DNA of 41,302 nt from positions 1-41,302 of the forward strand of contig DATATB010000009.1 in assembly GCA_036268995.1 (NCBI GenBank), read 5' to 3'. The notes under the pieces were generated by a model that was not told the origin of the DNA, made no database searches, and saw only the letters and a list, made by a program, of their open reading frames with translations. Shown here piece after piece: positions 34,012 to 41,302 of this stretch. This DNA comes from DATATB01 sp036268995. GTDB lineage: Bacteria; Planctomycetota; Planctomycetia; Pirellulales; PNKZ01. Each line of letters opens with the position of its first letter. Positions within the stretch are counted from its first letter, which is position 1. Both the position numbers and the translations under genes were made by a program.

Positions 34012-36699
34012 ATGAACACCAGCCGCGCCGCGCGTCTGAAAAACTCGCGATCTGAGTTCAGACGCGTGCGGGCCGACTCGCTCGGCCGGCGGCTGACGCA
34101 GCGAATTTTGCGCACGGTTTTGCCGCAGTTGGCCACCGGCCTGCTGGCCAAATGGGCCCGACGGCGGCGGACCGCTGCCGAGCCGCTCGAATTGTCGACC
34201 GTGCTAGACGGCTCGATGGTCCTGCTGTTCCGGCTGCTGTTTTTGCTGCATGCCGAAGCCCGTGGGCTGCGGTCGCATTCCGAGATGCCGGGCGGCGGAG
34301 CCAGCTTGGCCGCGATCGCGGCCGAAATTGCAGGTGCGGCCGGTAATGATCGACGTCAGGTTTCCCAGCGGCTCGCCGCAGCGTACGCCGCCGGCAGCAC
34401 GGTGCTGTACGACCGGCTCAAGCCGCTGTTTCAGATCATTCCGGCCGCGACGGACGAGCGGCTGCAACGCATCGCCCGGTTTCTGGCCGAGCACAAAGTG
34501 CCCGATCGAGCGCTCGCGTTGGCGATCGACGGACTCGCCCGGGATATCGACCAAACGGGTGCGCTAGTGGCGATTGATTACCGGTCGCTCGACGTCCGCC
34601 ACCTGGGCTCGATTTACGAGAGCCTGCTGGAACAGCAGCTCGTCGCATCCGGCCGGGCGAGCGTAGAATTGTCCCGCGACACCACGCAGCGCAGGGCGAC
34701 CGGCTCGTTCTACACGCCCCCTGCGATTGTCGAGCACATCATCGAGCAAACCGTCGGCGCCGTGCTTGACGAAAAGCTCGCCGCACTGCGGCCGGAGTTC
34801 CAAGCGGCCTGCGAAGAGGGCGGCATGCGGGCGCACGAGTTGGTCGAGCGGCTGTTTGACATCCGGGTGCTCGACCCGGCAATGGGCACCGGCAATTTTC
34901 TGCTCGCAGCGGCAGAGTGCATTTCTCAGCGGCTGGCGAGTTTCCTGGCGGAGTTTCCGATAGACACACTGCAAGGGTCGAATGCTCGAATCCTGCTCAA
35001 GCAGCAGATTCTTCAGCGGTGCCTATATGGGGTCGATCTCGATCCGCTGGCCGTCGAGCTAGCCAAATTCTGCCTGTGGCTCGATAGCGGCCAGAGCGAC
35101 GCGCTGCTGCCGGCACTCGATCACTTGCGCTGCGGCAACGCGTTGGTCGGCGCCCGCTGGCAGGATTTGCCGGCTGGTATTTTGAAGACTCAGACGGCGC
35201 CGGACGGCAAATGTCTGGATCGACTCTCGAGTCTGCGCGGCGATTTCGATTTGCTGACCGCCAGTCATTTCGATCTTCCGGAAGCAGCGCAGGCGAACCT
35301 AAAACAGGCCGCGGCCCAACTCGCAGTGCAGCCCGACCTGCGGTTCTTTCATTGGGAGCTGGAATTTCCCGAGGTGTTTTTCGACGCTGCCCCCGGGTCG
35401 TCCGGGTTCGACGCGGTGGTCGGCAATCCGCCTTATGTCGACTCCGAGACGATGACCCGGCATCACGCCCGGCTGCGAACGTTCTGCGCGCGAACGCTGC
35501 CGGCCTGCCGCGGCAATTGGGATTTGTTTTGTGCGTTCATGGATCGCGGCCTGTCGCTGTTGAACGAGCGTGGCATCTGGTCGCAAATCGTGCCCAACAA
35601 GCTGTTGGCCGCCGACTATTCGGCCGCGATCCAACAGCGAATCGGCGCGTGTACGCTGTTGCAGATTCGCGATTATTCACGGGCCAGCGTGTTCGAAGAC
35701 GTGAGCGTTTATCCGATCGTGCCGGTGATTGCCAAGCGCCGCACGGCCGGCGATATCGAGATTTCGGTCATGGAGGGGACCGACCCGGCGGCATTGCGGA
35801 TCGCTCAGCGGTGGAGCGTGCCACAAGGCCGGTTGGCCAGCCTGCCGCCTGGCTGCTGGTCGCCGATCGTCAGCCGCGATTGGCAGCTGCTGGAACAGAT
35901 ATTGGAGAACTCGATCACGCTCGAAGCCGCCGGATTCGAGGTCCGCGGCGCAGCCACCGTCGCCGAAGCGTATCGGCTGGCGGAGATCCTGCAGGAGTCG
36001 GATCAAGCTGCGCCGGCCGACGACGAGATCCGGCTGTTGAATTCGGGCACCATTGACCCCTTTCGCGCCTTGTGGGGCCAGCGGCCCACGCGCTATCTCA
36101 ACGTCAGCTACGCCTTGCCCGTGGTTCGACGAGCGGATCTCGAGCGTCTGCTGCCGACCCGGGCCACGCAGGCCGCCTCGGCCAAGGCGGTCGTAGCCGG
36201 CATGACGCAGCGCATCGAGGCCGTGTTCGATTCGGGCCAGTATCTCGCCGGCAAAAGTACCACGATCATCCGCCACGCCGATCAAACTGCGGTCGAGCTG
36301 CTCGTCGCGATTCTCAATTCGGCCGTGACCGCGTTGGCCTTTCGCCGGTTGTTCGAATCGCTCGCGCTTTCGGGCGGCTATCTGCGCGTCGGGCCTCCCC
36401 AATTGCGGCGCACACTGGTGCCAAAGTGCTTGATGTCGGCCATTGCCGAGTTCACGGAGTCGGAAACCGCGAGCCCGGGCAAACACGGCGAAGGGTCTTG
36501 GCCGGCTTCGGTTTCCGAGGCCTACCAACGACTTTTATCGGCCGGGCGCAGTGCTGCGCAAAGCGTCTCGCCCAATCAAACCGCTGAAATTGACCAGTGC
36601 GCCGGCTTCTTGTTCGGCTTAACCGCCGGCCAGACGACCGCGATTTGCGAGTGGCTCGAGCACAGGGATTTTCAGTCGCCCGTCAGCGAGTGCTCGTAA
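34012..36699 (+). CDS. Eco57I-like adenine-specific DNA methyltransferase
   Basis: The 895-residue protein resembles the methylation part of type IIG restriction enzymes. After a basic start (1-50) comes a helical connector (VLLFRLLFLLHAEARGL; SLDVRHLGSIYESLLEQ). The substrate-loading motif TGSFYTPPAIVEHI and SAM motif I, DPAMGTGNF at 288-296, follow, and the N6-adenine catalytic motif NPPY lies at 472-475. A C-terminal part after about 620 is likely the target recognition domain. The N-terminal PD-(D/E)XK nuclease common in type IIG enzymes is not visible. No nuclease or partner gene lies nearby. ATG 34012 is supported by the promoter. Confidence 0.88.
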   Translation: MNTSRAARLKNSRSEFRRVRADSLGRRLTQRILRTVLPQLATGLLAKWARRRRTAAEPLELSTVLDGSMVLLFRLLFLLHAEARGLRSHSEMPGGGASLAAIAAEIAGAAGNDRRQVSQRLAAAYAAGSTVLYDRLKPLFQIIPAATDERLQRIARFLAEHKVPDRALALAIDGLARDIDQTGALVAIDYRSLDVRHLGSIYESLLEQQLVASGRASVELSRDTTQRRATGSFYTPPAIVEHIIEQTVGAVLDEKLAALRPEFQAACEEGGMRAHELVERLFDIRVLDPAMGTGNFLLAAAECISQRLASFLAEFPIDTLQGSNARILLKQQILQRCLYGVDLDPLAVELAKFCLWLDSGQSDALLPALDHLRCGNALVGARWQDLPAGILKTQTAPDGKCLDRLSSLRGDFDLLTASHFDLPEAAQANLKQAAAQLAVQPDLRFFHWELEFPEVFFDAAPGSSGFDAVVGNPPYVDSETMTRHHARLRTFCARTLPACRGNWDLFCAFMDRGLSLLNERGIWSQIVPNKLLAADYSAAIQQRIGACTLLQIRDYSRASVFEDVSVYPIVPVIAKRRTAGDIEISVMEGTDPAALRIAQRWSVPQGRLASLPPGCWSPIVSRDWQLLEQILENSITLEAAGFEVRGAATVAEAYRLAEILQESDQAAPADDEIRLLNSGTIDPFRALWGQRPTRYLNVSYALPVVRRADLERLLPTRATQAASAKAVVAGMTQRIEAVFDSGQYLAGKSTTIIRHADQTAVELLVAILNSAVTALAFRRLFESLALSGGYLRVGPPQLRRTLVPKCLMSAIAEFTESETASPGKHGEGSWPASVSEAYQRLLSAGRSAAQSVSPNQTAEIDQCAGFLFGLTAGQTTAICEWLEHRDFQSPVSECS

Positions 36700-36801
36700 T
36701 CGTCAATCTGGAAGAAATACTTGTAACATCTCGCCCGCCGCTTCGCTGTTCAGCGTAGTGGCATTGATTCCCCATCCTGTTTTCTGGAGCGAGGTGCGAT
36801 C

Positions 36802-37080
36802 ATGAGACGATTCATTGCAGGTTGTGCGGCGGTGGCGATCGTGTTGACGGCGGGGACGGTTTTCGATGCGGCGCCGGCGCAAGCCAGGCCGCGTGCCGCT
36901 CGAGCCCGGACGTATTATGTGAACACGCAACCTCAGCCGCCGGTCGTCTGGGTGCAGGCGCCCGCGGTCCAGTATCTGAACCCGCAATCGCTGCCGCCGG
37001 TCGTCTGGATGCAGCGGCCCGTCGTCCAGTATCTGAATCCGCAGCCGTTGGTGCCGACCGCCTATTGGGCTCTCCACTGA
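36802..37080 (+). CDS. Small secreted protein with 19-residue repeats
   Basis: The 92-residue product has a signal peptide (RRFIAGCAAVAIVLTAGTVF, cleaved near AQARP) and a mature part of about 60 residues. That part holds two copies of a 19-residue unit, PPVVWVQAPAVQYLNPQSL and PPVVWMQRPVVQYLNPQPL. The copies correspond to 57-base repeats at 36937-36993 and 36994-37050. GAGGTG at 36791-36796 is a good ribosome site. It is rich in Pro, Val, Gln and aromatic residues, as in extracellular or wall-associated small proteins. The function is unknown. Confidence 0.7.
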   Translation: MRRFIAGCAAVAIVLTAGTVFDAAPAQARPRAARARTYYVNTQPQPPVVWVQAPAVQYLNPQSLPPVVWMQRPVVQYLNPQPLVPTAYWALH

Positions 37081-37098
37081 CAATCCCGGCGGACGATT

Positions 37099-37124
37099 CG
37101 TCCTGTCCGGCGCCGGACAGGACG
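37099..37124. terminator. Perfect 26-base palindrome between convergent genes
   Basis: CGTCCTGTCCGGC is followed directly by its exact complement. It lies between the stop of the small secreted protein (37080) and the stop of the minus-strand DUF309 gene (37134), where it could end both transcripts. No T-tract is seen on either side. Confidence 0.5.
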
Positions 37125-37133
37125 AGCGGTCGC

Positions 37134-37727
37134 TTAAATCGGCGGTTCGTCCCCGAGCGGCTCATCGGGCAGAAGCACGAATGGAAACACGATCTCGACT
37201 GGCGTCGCATTTGTTGGGCGCGACACGAGCGATCCGCCGGCGATGGCTGTGGCCAATGCGATGAGCCGTGAAAGCGAGAGCCCGAAATAGCAGCTCCGCT
37301 CGGGCGGCAATTGAGCGGCAATCTGCTGGAACAATTCGGCGGCTCGCCAGCCGTGCGTCCGCACGCCCTCCAGGCGTCCCTCGCGAGCCTTGACGCCCGC
37401 GGCGGCCAGCTTGATCAGCCCCTTGATGAAGTCGCTGATCGGGCCCGTCCGGCCGGACGCGTGCCAGATGGCTTCCCACGTCTCGTGGGCTTCCCAGTAG
37501 TAGCCGTGATTGAACAGGTCCAGACCGAACAAATACGCGCGGCAATCGCGCCAACGATCTGGATCCGGCGTCGGGCAAGTCACCGCCGCCGCGCCAAAGC
37601 TATGCCCGGCCGGATCGGCGATCGGATGCGGAAACCGCCCGGTGACGTACGAATACGGCGGAAACGGCTCATCCGGCACCAGGCGCGGCCGCTCTGATTC
37701 TGCCGACCCGGCGTTGCTGGCATCCAT
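37134..37727 (-). CDS. DUF309 family protein
   Basis: The 197-residue product carries the DUF309 helical signature FNHGYYWEAHETWEAIWH followed by FIKGLIKLAAAGVKAREGR. The family is thought to be small helical proteins without an assigned reaction. About 60 Pro-rich residues precede the domain and a hydrophobic region with IALATAIAGG follows. ATG 37727 lies ten bases after the stop of the hydrolase gene, so the two form an operon; the longer frame to 37997 is read through the hydrolase gene and is rejected. Confidence 0.85.
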   Translation of the reverse strand: MDASNAGSAESERPRLVPDEPFPPYSYVTGRFPHPIADPAGHSFGAAAVTCPTPDPDRWRDCRAYLFGLDLFNHGYYWEAHETWEAIWHASGRTGPISDFIKGLIKLAAAGVKAREGRLEGVRTHGWRAAELFQQIAAQLPPERSCYFGLSLSRLIALATAIAGGSLVSRPTNATPVEIVFPFVLLPDEPLGDEPPI

Positions 37728-37737
37728 TCGGCGGCCG

Positions 37738-39285
37738 TCATTTCCCGCCGGCGGGCGGCTGGCGTTCGGTGTCCAGTTTGTAACCCACGGCCTGCATGTG
37801 CGCACGAATTTCGGGGGTGTAAAAATCCTGGGGCCTCGGACGTCGAGCCCGGCCGGAGACTTCTTCCAGCAGGCCCAAGACGGCGTCGACAATCTTGGGC
37901 TCGGCTTGAACCTCCAGTCCGGCGGTGCGCGCCGGCCAAGTCGTGTAGCCGCCCAGCGCGTGCTGCTCGGGCGGAGGGATATAGCCCGAGGCACCATTGG
38001 CCAACTCGATATTAAAGGTCGGCGTCAGCGGACTTTGAGCCTTGAGCTTGAGCCCCGTGATGCCGAACACCTCGTCCGGGATGGCGGTGATCCCACACTG
38101 GCCGATGCGCACCGCTTGCAGCACCAGCGTTTCGGTCGGATGCTCGTGGATATACGCGGCTTGTTCGGCGTAAACTTCCGGCCGTGTTTTCGGCTGCCGA
38201 TCGCCACGGGCAGCATTGATCGGTGCTGCCCACGCGAGCCGCTGGGCATCGGGCGTGCGGCGATCGAGCGTGATCACGCGCTGGGCCATCGCCAGCGACG
38301 CGTCGCGGCGATAAGAGATCTTTCGATAGGCGCTCACCGCGATCTCGGCCAGCTCGCCGGCGTATTGGTCGATGGTCAGTCCGCGCTTGGGATGGCTATA
38401 GTCCATCCAGTGCAAGTCGCCGCTGGTGCCTTGCGACATGATCACGACGGGCGGTCCGCCGTGGTCTTTGGCGGGCGAGTCCGCCGCGATCTTGCGGCTG
38501 GCAATATCCGCGAACCGACCGAAATAATCGGCAGAGAATCCGCCGCCGATGCCAAAGTAGTGCATCGAATAATTCGCCAATAGCGCGATCGGCCGACCCT
38601 GCGGCGAGCGGAAGCTCAAGAGCGAGAGCTGCGTATCCACCGGCCCGGACGGTCCGGCGTAATCGGGATTCAGATATCCGGGGTGCATCATCGCGAGGAC
38701 CGTTCGCTCGCCAAAAGGGTCCAATCCGGCTTTGCCCGGTTTGACGATCCAGCGCCGGCAGTGAGTATGCTCCGGCGCGTCGACGGTGATCCAACCGACC
38801 TCGGCCGGTTGCATGTTTGCCGCGGCCTTGATGATCGCCTCGGCGATCTTCGGCGGCAAAAACTCGGTATACGCCGGATCGGCCCTGGACCCGAGAGCAT
38901 AGTCCAAGACGCCCGGGGCGCTGTGCGTATGCGTGGCCGAAATCAGCATCCGGTCGGCACGAATCCCGGTGGCCCGCTCGGCCCGCCGCTTGGCAAGGTC
39001 GCAGAGCTCGCGGGGGATCATGCAACTGTCCACCACGACCAAGGCGATTCGCTCGCGGCCGTCGTCCAACACCAGGGCGCGAGCGTTGAGCGGATCGAGA
39101 ACCTTGTCGAAGGACTTTTCCGTAAAGCCGCCATTGCAGATGGCCGGCAGCGTGCGGGGGCTGACATCCACGACTGCCGCCCCGACCCGCAGTTCGCCGG
39201 CCATTGCCGGAGATGCCAGCCATGCAATCCAGATCATTGCCAGCGCTGCCGCCGCCTGACGAAAGCCGGTCGATGGTTTGCTCAT
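37738..39285 (-). CDS. Neutral/alkaline ceramidase-like hydrolase
   Basis: The 515-residue protein has a signal peptide (about 1-29, ending SPAMA). Its body matches the N-terminal zinc-amidase domain of neutral ceramidases: VGAAVVDVSPR at the start, the metal-site block ISATHTHSAPG, then LLANYSMHYFG and GTSGDLHWMD. Neutral ceramidases release fatty acid from ceramide, but many bacterial homologues have untested substrates, so the call is limited to the fold. GGAAGG lies about ten bases before ATG 39285. It is co-transcribed with DUF309. Confidence 0.85.
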   Translation of the reverse strand: MSKPSTGFRQAAAALAMIWIAWLASPAMAGELRVGAAVVDVSPRTLPAICNGGFTEKSFDKVLDPLNARALVLDDGRERIALVVVDSCMIPRELCDLAKRRAERATGIRADRMLISATHTHSAPGVLDYALGSRADPAYTEFLPPKIAEAIIKAAANMQPAEVGWITVDAPEHTHCRRWIVKPGKAGLDPFGERTVLAMMHPGYLNPDYAGPSGPVDTQLSLLSFRSPQGRPIALLANYSMHYFGIGGGFSADYFGRFADIASRKIAADSPAKDHGGPPVVIMSQGTSGDLHWMDYSHPKRGLTIDQYAGELAEIAVSAYRKISYRRDASLAMAQRVITLDRRTPDAQRLAWAAPINAARGDRQPKTRPEVYAEQAAYIHEHPTETLVLQAVRIGQCGITAIPDEVFGITGLKLKAQSPLTPTFNIELANGASGYIPPPEQHALGGYTTWPARTAGLEVQAEPKIVDAVLGLLEEVSGRARRPRPQDFYTPEIRAHMQAVGYKLDTERQPPAGGK

Positions 39286-39412
39286 GAAAATTCAACCTTC
39301 CGCTTGCTGAACGTGCCGTCTCGGCTTGAAGATACCTTATCTGCACTGCAACCGCCGCAGAATCGGCCACGATTTTGTCAGCCGATTCATGTTGTCGCGG
39401 GGTGCCGAGCCT

Positions 39413-39440
39413 TTGGTTTTTGTATACCAGGTGATATACT
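39413..39440 (+). promoter_or_regulatory. hicAB promoter with operator dyad
   Basis: TTGGTT at 39413-39418 and TATACT at 39435-39440 are separated by 16 bases. An 18-base dyad at 39422-39439 (GTATACCA, GG, TGATATAC; 14 of 18 symmetric) covers the spacer and the -10 box, a fitting place for HicB to repress. The likely start of transcription, near 39447, is at the hicA ATG (39449), so the message may be leaderless. Confidence 0.65.
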
Positions 39441-39448
39441 GATTAAAG

Positions 39449-39640
39449 ATGGCCAGCAACCGCCGTTTTGCCGAAGTGAAGAAGATGCTCGAGCGGGCCG
39501 GCTACACGCTGGCCAGGGTCCGCGGCTCGCACCATGCGTTTACCAAGCCCAATCATCCGATCATTGTGATTCCGGTCCACCGCGGAAAAGTCAAGGCAAT
39601 CTATGTCCGCCAAATCGAAAAGCTCGGCGAAGGGGAATAA
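39449..39640 (+). CDS. hicA: HicA-family toxin
   Basis: HicA toxins are small double-stranded-RNA-binding-fold mRNA interferases. The 63-residue protein matches the family in length and in plan: an N-terminal helix (RFAEVKKMLERAGY), a strand, the active-site block GSHHAF at 26-31 with His28 as the expected catalytic residue, and PVHRGKVKAIYVRQIEKL. It overlaps the antitoxin gene by 38 bases. ATG 39449 has no clear ribosome site. Confidence 0.88.
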   Translation: MASNRRFAEVKKMLERAGYTLARVRGSHHAFTKPNHPIIVIPVHRGKVKAIYVRQIEKLGEGE

Positions 39641-40016
39641 ACAGCCTCGCAGCCCGTTTGCCCCCGCAATTCTGGGCCAGGCTCGCCAGGTGGCCCAGCG
39701 CTACCAGGTCGTGATGCACTTCGAAGACACCTGCTGGTATGGCCGGGGATTGGAACTGCCGTTGGTGTTCGGCGAAGGGGCGACACCCGAGGCTTGCATT
39801 GGCGACACCCGCGAAGCGTTAACGCTGGCCGTGGCGACCATGCTCGAACTGGGGCAGCGGCCACCCGCTCCGGCGGTTGCCGGGCGGCGGACCGAGCAAG
39901 TGAACGTGCGTCTGACGGCTGAGGAAAAGATGTTGCTCGAAGCCTCGGCAAAACAGAAAGGGTTCAGCGGCCTTTCCGATTTCATCCGCGCCGCCGCGGT
40001 GGAAGCAACACGCTGA
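39603..40016 (+). CDS. hicB: HicB-family antitoxin
   Basis: The 137-residue product neutralises HicA and probably represses the pair. A basic start (1-18) is followed by a HicB-like partial RNase-H fold (about 35-85: YQVVMHFEDTCWYGRGLELP, then GDTREALTLAVATMLE). The C-terminal DNA-binding segment (about 98-134: EQVNVRLTAEEKMLLEASAK) has the ribbon-helix-helix pattern. The start is ATG 39603 inside hicA. It ends 14 bases from the convergent oxygenase gene. Confidence 0.82.
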   Translation: MSAKSKSSAKGNKQPRSPFAPAILGQARQVAQRYQVVMHFEDTCWYGRGLELPLVFGEGATPEACIGDTREALTLAVATMLELGQRPPAPAVAGRRTEQVNVRLTAEEKMLLEASAKQKGFSGLSDFIRAAAVEATR

Positions 40017-40030
40017 CGTATGCCCGATAT

Positions 40031-41026
40031 CTACACCTTGACGGCGTCCTGCGCCGGCCGGTTCAAGCCACCTCCAGGCGAGCACTGTTTCGCGATGTAT
40101 TGCTGAAAGGCGTAGATCCGCTCTTCGATGGCGCCGAGGCAGCCGGGTTGCCTGCTGGCGGCCAAGCCGCGCTGAATCGCCGGGTAAATCCGAAAATCTT
40201 CGGAGAGCACTAGCTCGCCGAGCGCGCGATTGAGCAGGCCCCAGGCCCGGCAGGCTTGCCGCTGTAGCCAGCCGGTGCGCTCGCCTTCATACGCAAACAT
40301 CCGAATGCACGCGCGGCACCGCTGGGGCGCGAGCGGCGTGAAGCTCAGACAAAGGCTCGTCGTATCGGTCGACGAGAGCACCAGGTTCGGAAAGAAATGG
40401 TAATGCGTATAGCCGCACGTGGGCGTGCGGCCGAGCCAGCGCAGGAGCCCGTCGTCGAGGGTGAACAGCAGCGTTTCGATCCGCGAGTGGGCAGCCCGCG
40501 TGACTTGAAAACTCGTCCAGCGCGGCTCGAGCACGTGCGTGATGCGCTCGGCCTCGGGCGTGGCCTTGAACGTCTGCGGATGCACGGCCGGAATGTGGTA
40601 GCTCTCGACGCTATTCTCCAGCGGCACTTTCCAGTTCGCTTCCAAGTCGAGCGAGTGCGACCATACGGGCCGCCAGCCCGGCCCACACGCCGCGGCCAAT
40701 GTCGCGTAGTGATCGCCCAGCGAATCGGTCAGCGATGGAGCACCAGCATCTAGGCTGACGAATAACAGTCGCCCGCACTGCTCGACGCGTAGCGGGTCGC
40801 AGAAACTGGAGCACGCTTGCCAGCGGCCCTCGCGATTGTCCAACCGCACCGGATGCCCGAGCACGTCGAGCGTCAGAAAACTGCCCGAGCGGGCCAGCTC
40901 GTCGATCGTGCCCGCCAGATGCCATCCCGGCCGAAACAATACGTCGAGTTCGCGCGCATGCTGCTCGGCGGACCAGTAGCAGTCGGGCGAAAGCACGTGC
41001 GGTAGCCGCGTCGAATGGACGAACAT
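40031..41026 (-). CDS. Rieske-type ring-hydroxylating oxygenase homologue lacking most of the Rieske motif
   Basis: The 331-residue protein begins like an oxygenase alpha subunit (CYWSAEQHARELDVLFRPGWHLAG) and ends with its catalytic domain. The mononuclear-iron ligands are present: His144 and His149 in ENSVESYHIPAVH and Asp277 in SEDFRIYPAIQRGL. The Rieske site should read C-x-H, a spacer of about 15-17 residues, then C-x-x-H. Here the chain goes from ACSSFC (Cys76) straight to DPLRVEQCGRLLFVSL, so one Cys remains and both His and the other Cys are gone. The reading frame is kept. ATG 41026 is the start; TTG 41032 is possible. Confidence 0.8.
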   Translation of the reverse strand: MFVHSTRLPHVLSPDCYWSAEQHARELDVLFRPGWHLAGTIDELARSGSFLTLDVLGHPVRLDNREGRWQACSSFCDPLRVEQCGRLLFVSLDAGAPSLTDSLGDHYATLAAACGPGWRPVWSHSLDLEANWKVPLENSVESYHIPAVHPQTFKATPEAERITHVLEPRWTSFQVTRAAHSRIETLLFTLDDGLLRWLGRTPTCGYTHYHFFPNLVLSSTDTTSLCLSFTPLAPQRCRACIRMFAYEGERTGWLQRQACRAWGLLNRALGELVLSEDFRIYPAIQRGLAASRQPGCLGAIEERIYAFQQYIAKQCSPGGGLNRPAQDAVKV

Positions 41027-41302
41027 TTGCAAGCGTCGCGACTTGATTGGTGGTAACTCAACGGTGGCCGAACTTGGCCTCCGGAGCCTTCAGGATAGGT
41101 CGCCGCGGCATGCGGCAGCAAGCCATCACCACCCTTGGCCGGTATGACAGCAGCATGCCAAGACGTAAACCACGAATGATTTGCGGCTTTTCACCGTCCT
41201 GTTCCCGCTAGCAAACGGCCTTGGCTCGATACTAACGGAGCCACGTGTTGACACATTGGGAACGACTCTAGAGAATCCTCCACCTGCTGAAAGTCCGTCG
41301 GC
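41027..41302. other. Window end without a supported gene
   Basis: Nothing coding is supported in these 276 bases. They hold a possible promoter pointing right: TTGACA at 41248-41253, 17 bases, GAGAAT at 41271-41276. It may serve a gene beyond the window. Confidence 0.35.

Noticed and set aside
37728..37997. N-terminal extension of the DUF309 protein to an upstream start
   Set aside because: The extension is read through the 3' part of the hydrolase gene in another frame and has no domain content.

Overview
The window looks like chromosomal DNA from a GC-rich planctomycete, most likely of the Pirellulales kind. The evidence is the gene content: a cox locus next to an ABC/SCO/DUF420 assembly operon, a large MoxR-DUF58-von Willebrand factor locus, an NPCBM-domain protein, a neutral-ceramidase-like hydrolase and Tat-type secreted enzymes. 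Shine-Dalgarno sites are weak or absent at many starts, and several families of short palindromic repeats lie between genes. The taxonomic assignment is an inference from content, not from a marker gene. No rRNA, tRNA, CRISPR array or insertion sequence was found.

Layout. (1) Bases 1-6329, + strand: the end of a cytochrome c gene, then coxB, coxA, heme A synthase (ctaA), heme O synthase (ctaB), coxC and coxD. Together these make an A-type heme-copper oxidase and its heme. (2) 6440-11458: a minus-strand membrane protein of unknown function, then a tightly overlapping operon of ABC ATPase, ABC permease, SCO copper chaperone and a DUF420/CtaM-like protein. A small CPTCK membrane protein, a convergent DUF983 protein and a previously uncalled 56-residue membrane protein follow. 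This block probably serves oxidase assembly and metal or heme supply. (3) 11698-27507, + strand: a co-directional locus of nine genes, namely a TPR/PQQ-propeller protein, MoxR ATPase, DUF58 protein, two membrane vWA proteins, a 1206-residue coiled-coil protein, a secreted low-complexity protein, an alpha/alpha-toroid (squalene-cyclase-like) protein and an NPCBM protein. (4) 27610-30134: a Tat-exported purple-acid-phosphatase-like enzyme, a PadR regulator and two tiny membrane proteins. (5) 30143-33715, minus strand: an FHA-GAF-PP2C phosphatase and a hybrid histidine kinase. (6) 34012-37080: an orphan Eco57I-like DNA methyltransferase and a small secreted repeat protein. (7) 37134-39285, minus strand: a ceramidase-like hydrolase and a DUF309 protein. 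(8) 39449-40016: a HicAB toxin-antitoxin pair. (9) 40031-41026, minus strand: a Rieske-oxygenase homologue that has lost most of its Rieske iron-sulfur motif.

The observations most worth a second look are the Rieske-less oxygenase, the multi-gene MoxR locus, the methyltransferase without a visible nuclease domain, the unrecognised CPTCK protein in the oxidase assembly operon, and several distinct families of intergenic hairpin repeats. One of those hairpins appears to have been added onto the 3' end of the histidine kinase gene.
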